Below, piece by piece: positions 14,634 through 15,560 of a stretch of DNA of 15,560 bases (the first letter of the stretch is position 1; every line of letters begins with the position of its first letter). Origin of the DNA: Pseudomonadota bacterium (GTDB lineage Bacteria; Pseudomonadota; Alphaproteobacteria; Acetobacterales; Acetobacteraceae). A program made the position numbers and the translations under genes. Location: the NCBI GenBank assembly GCA_021798375.1, contig JAJZHU010000017.1, forward strand, positions 1-15,560. Reading direction: 5' to 3'. The notes beneath the pieces were generated by a model. The model was given only the letters and a program-made list of their open reading frames with translations. It did no database searches and was not told the origin of the DNA.

Positions 14634-14692
14634 ATTAACAAGTTGAACAAAGAAGATTCATCTTTCAAAAATCAATGCGGAAGGAGGCGGTA
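14634..14692 (+). other. Short gap between the SDR and aldehyde dehydrogenase genes
   Basis: This AT-richer gap of 59 bases holds a small imperfect inverted repeat (AAGAT...ATCTT, about 14652-14663) and the ribosome site of the next gene. The repeat is too short to call a terminator. Confidence 0.4.
14681..14687 (+). promoter_or_regulatory. Strong ribosome binding site deciding the aldehyde dehydrogenase start
   Basis: AAGGAGG ends five bases before the ATG at 14693. An in-frame ATG at 14675 would place this site inside the coding region, so 14693 is preferred. Confidence 0.8.
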
Positions 14693-15560
14693 ATGGACGC
14701 CCACAAGATGTGGATCGGCGGCCAATGGATGGAGGCCGAGAGCGGTGCGACATTCCCCGTGTATAATCCGGCCACGGGAGAGGAACTGGCAAGGGTGCCC
14801 CTTGGCGGTGAGGCGGAGGTCAATAAAGCCGTCGCGGCGGCGCGCAGGGCATTTCCGGTCTGGTCGCGCAAGACGCAGAATGAGCGTTCGAAGCTTCTCA
14901 ACCAATTCGCCATCAGCATCCGCCAGCATGCCGATGAAGTGGCGGCGTTGGAGACCAAGGAACACGGCACGCCGATCGCGGACGCCAAACATATTATCAT
15001 GTGGTCGGCGGAGCTTGCCGAATACGCGGCGTCGGCCTGCCGGGCGCTGATGGGGCAAGATATTCCGGCGCTGCCGAATGTCGTTTCCTATCTGCATCGG
15101 GTTCCGGTGGGGGTATGCGCGCTCATCACGCCGTGGAACGTGCCGTTCCTGATGATGGTGGTGAAAATGGTGTCCGCGCTGGGCCCCGGCAATACTTGCG
15201 TCATCAAGCCGCCAAGCATCAACTCGTTGATCGGCCTCAAATTCGCGGAAATCGTGGCCAAACTTGATCTGCCGCCCGGGACGGTCAATGTGATTACCGG
15301 TCCTGGCGGTAGTGTCGGCAACGCGCTGGCGTCGCATCCCGATGTCGATCTTGTCGGCTTCACCGGAAGCACCGCGACGGGGCGGTCCATCATGTCGGCG
15401 TGCAGTCAAACCATCAAGAAACTGGTCGCGGAATTGGGCGGGAAGAATCCGTTCATCATTCTCGAAGACGCCGATATCGACAAGGCGGTGAATCTTTTCG
15501 TGTTCCGGCAATGCAACAATGCCGGTCAGCATTGTTCGGGCGTTGGCCGTTATTACGTGC
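14693..15560 (+). CDS. NAD(P)-dependent aldehyde dehydrogenase, 3' end cut by the window
   Basis: The first 289 codons of an aldehyde dehydrogenase, which oxidises an aldehyde to its acid with NAD(P). The N-terminus reads MWIGGQWM and continues to YNPATGE, as in the family. Catalytic features present are TPWNVPF with Asn149, the cofactor-binding lysine at Lys172 (VIKPP), the FTGST Rossmann motif, Glu247 in ELGGKNP, and the nucleophile Cys281 in NAGQHCSG. The frame stays open to the window edge, so the remaining 200 or so residues should lie beyond it. The His before the nucleophile is uncommon (Val, Thr, Ile or Arg are more usual) and may mark the subfamily. The gene lies 59 bases after the SDR on the same strand and probably belongs to the same transcript. 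The substrate cannot be assigned; an aldehyde made in the HyuAB/SDR route is the natural guess. Confidence 0.93.
   Translation, partial: MDAHKMWIGGQWMEAESGATFPVYNPATGEELARVPLGGEAEVNKAVAAARRAFPVWSRKTQNERSKLLNQFAISIRQHADEVAALETKEHGTPIADAKHIIMWSAELAEYAASACRALMGQDIPALPNVVSYLHRVPVGVCALITPWNVPFLMMVVKMVSALGPGNTCVIKPPSINSLIGLKFAEIVAKLDLPPGTVNVITGPGGSVGNALASHPDVDLVGFTGSTATGRSIMSACSQTIKKLVAELGGKNPFIILEDADIDKAVNLFVFRQCNNAGQHCSGVGRYYV

Overview
The window is about 62% G+C, has mostly tightly packed genes, and looks like the chromosome of an alphaproteobacterium. I infer this from codon and amino-acid style and from gene families; there is no rRNA or other phylogenetic marker, so the placement is soft. 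No tRNA, rRNA, CRISPR array, insertion sequence or phage gene was seen.

Layout. (1) Positions 1-109 are a markedly AT-rich leader holding a near-perfect palindrome. (2) 110-2730, plus strand: rdgB (house-cleaning NTP pyrophosphatase) overlaps by an ATGA a 673-residue FUSC-type membrane protein. (3) 2768-9055, minus strand: a compact three-gene redox operon, read right to left. It encodes a GltD-like NAD(P)H/FAD oxidoreductase with an extra C-terminal double [4Fe-4S] domain, then a full-length pyruvate:ferredoxin oxidoreductase (NifJ), then a dihydroorotate dehydrogenase-like flavoprotein. The first junction is an ATGA overlap and the second a 4-base gap. (4) 9056-9565: a gene-poor divergent gap that contains a decayed C-terminal fragment of glucose-6-phosphate dehydrogenase (zwf). 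(5) 9566-13721, plus strand: a 73-residue zinc-ribbon protein, HyuA and HyuB, tightly coupled (ATGA overlap, then a 2-base gap). (6) 13785-15560: an SDR dehydrogenase and a 3'-truncated aldehyde dehydrogenase on the same strand, each with a strong ribosome binding site.

How the genes may work together. In the minus-strand operon, NifJ would link pyruvate and acetyl-CoA/CO2 to low-potential ferredoxin. The GltD-like protein can plausibly pass electrons between ferredoxin-type clusters and NAD(P)H. The DHOD-like protein adds an FMN site of unknown substrate. Together the GltD-like and DHOD-like proteins hold every module of dihydropyrimidine dehydrogenase, with the ferredoxin domain moved to the other subunit. 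In the plus-strand operon, the small Zn-ribbon + HyuA + HyuB set resembles the subunit plan of ATP-dependent ketone carboxylases (acetone/acetophenone carboxylase) more than that of a plain hydantoinase. The following SDR and aldehyde dehydrogenase fit a catabolic route that oxidises an alcohol, carboxylates or hydrolyses an intermediate, and oxidises an aldehyde. The substrate cannot be read from sequence.

The best candidates for something undescribed are the re-partitioned dehydrogenase modules around NifJ and the Zn-ribbon/HyuAB/SDR/ALDH pathway.
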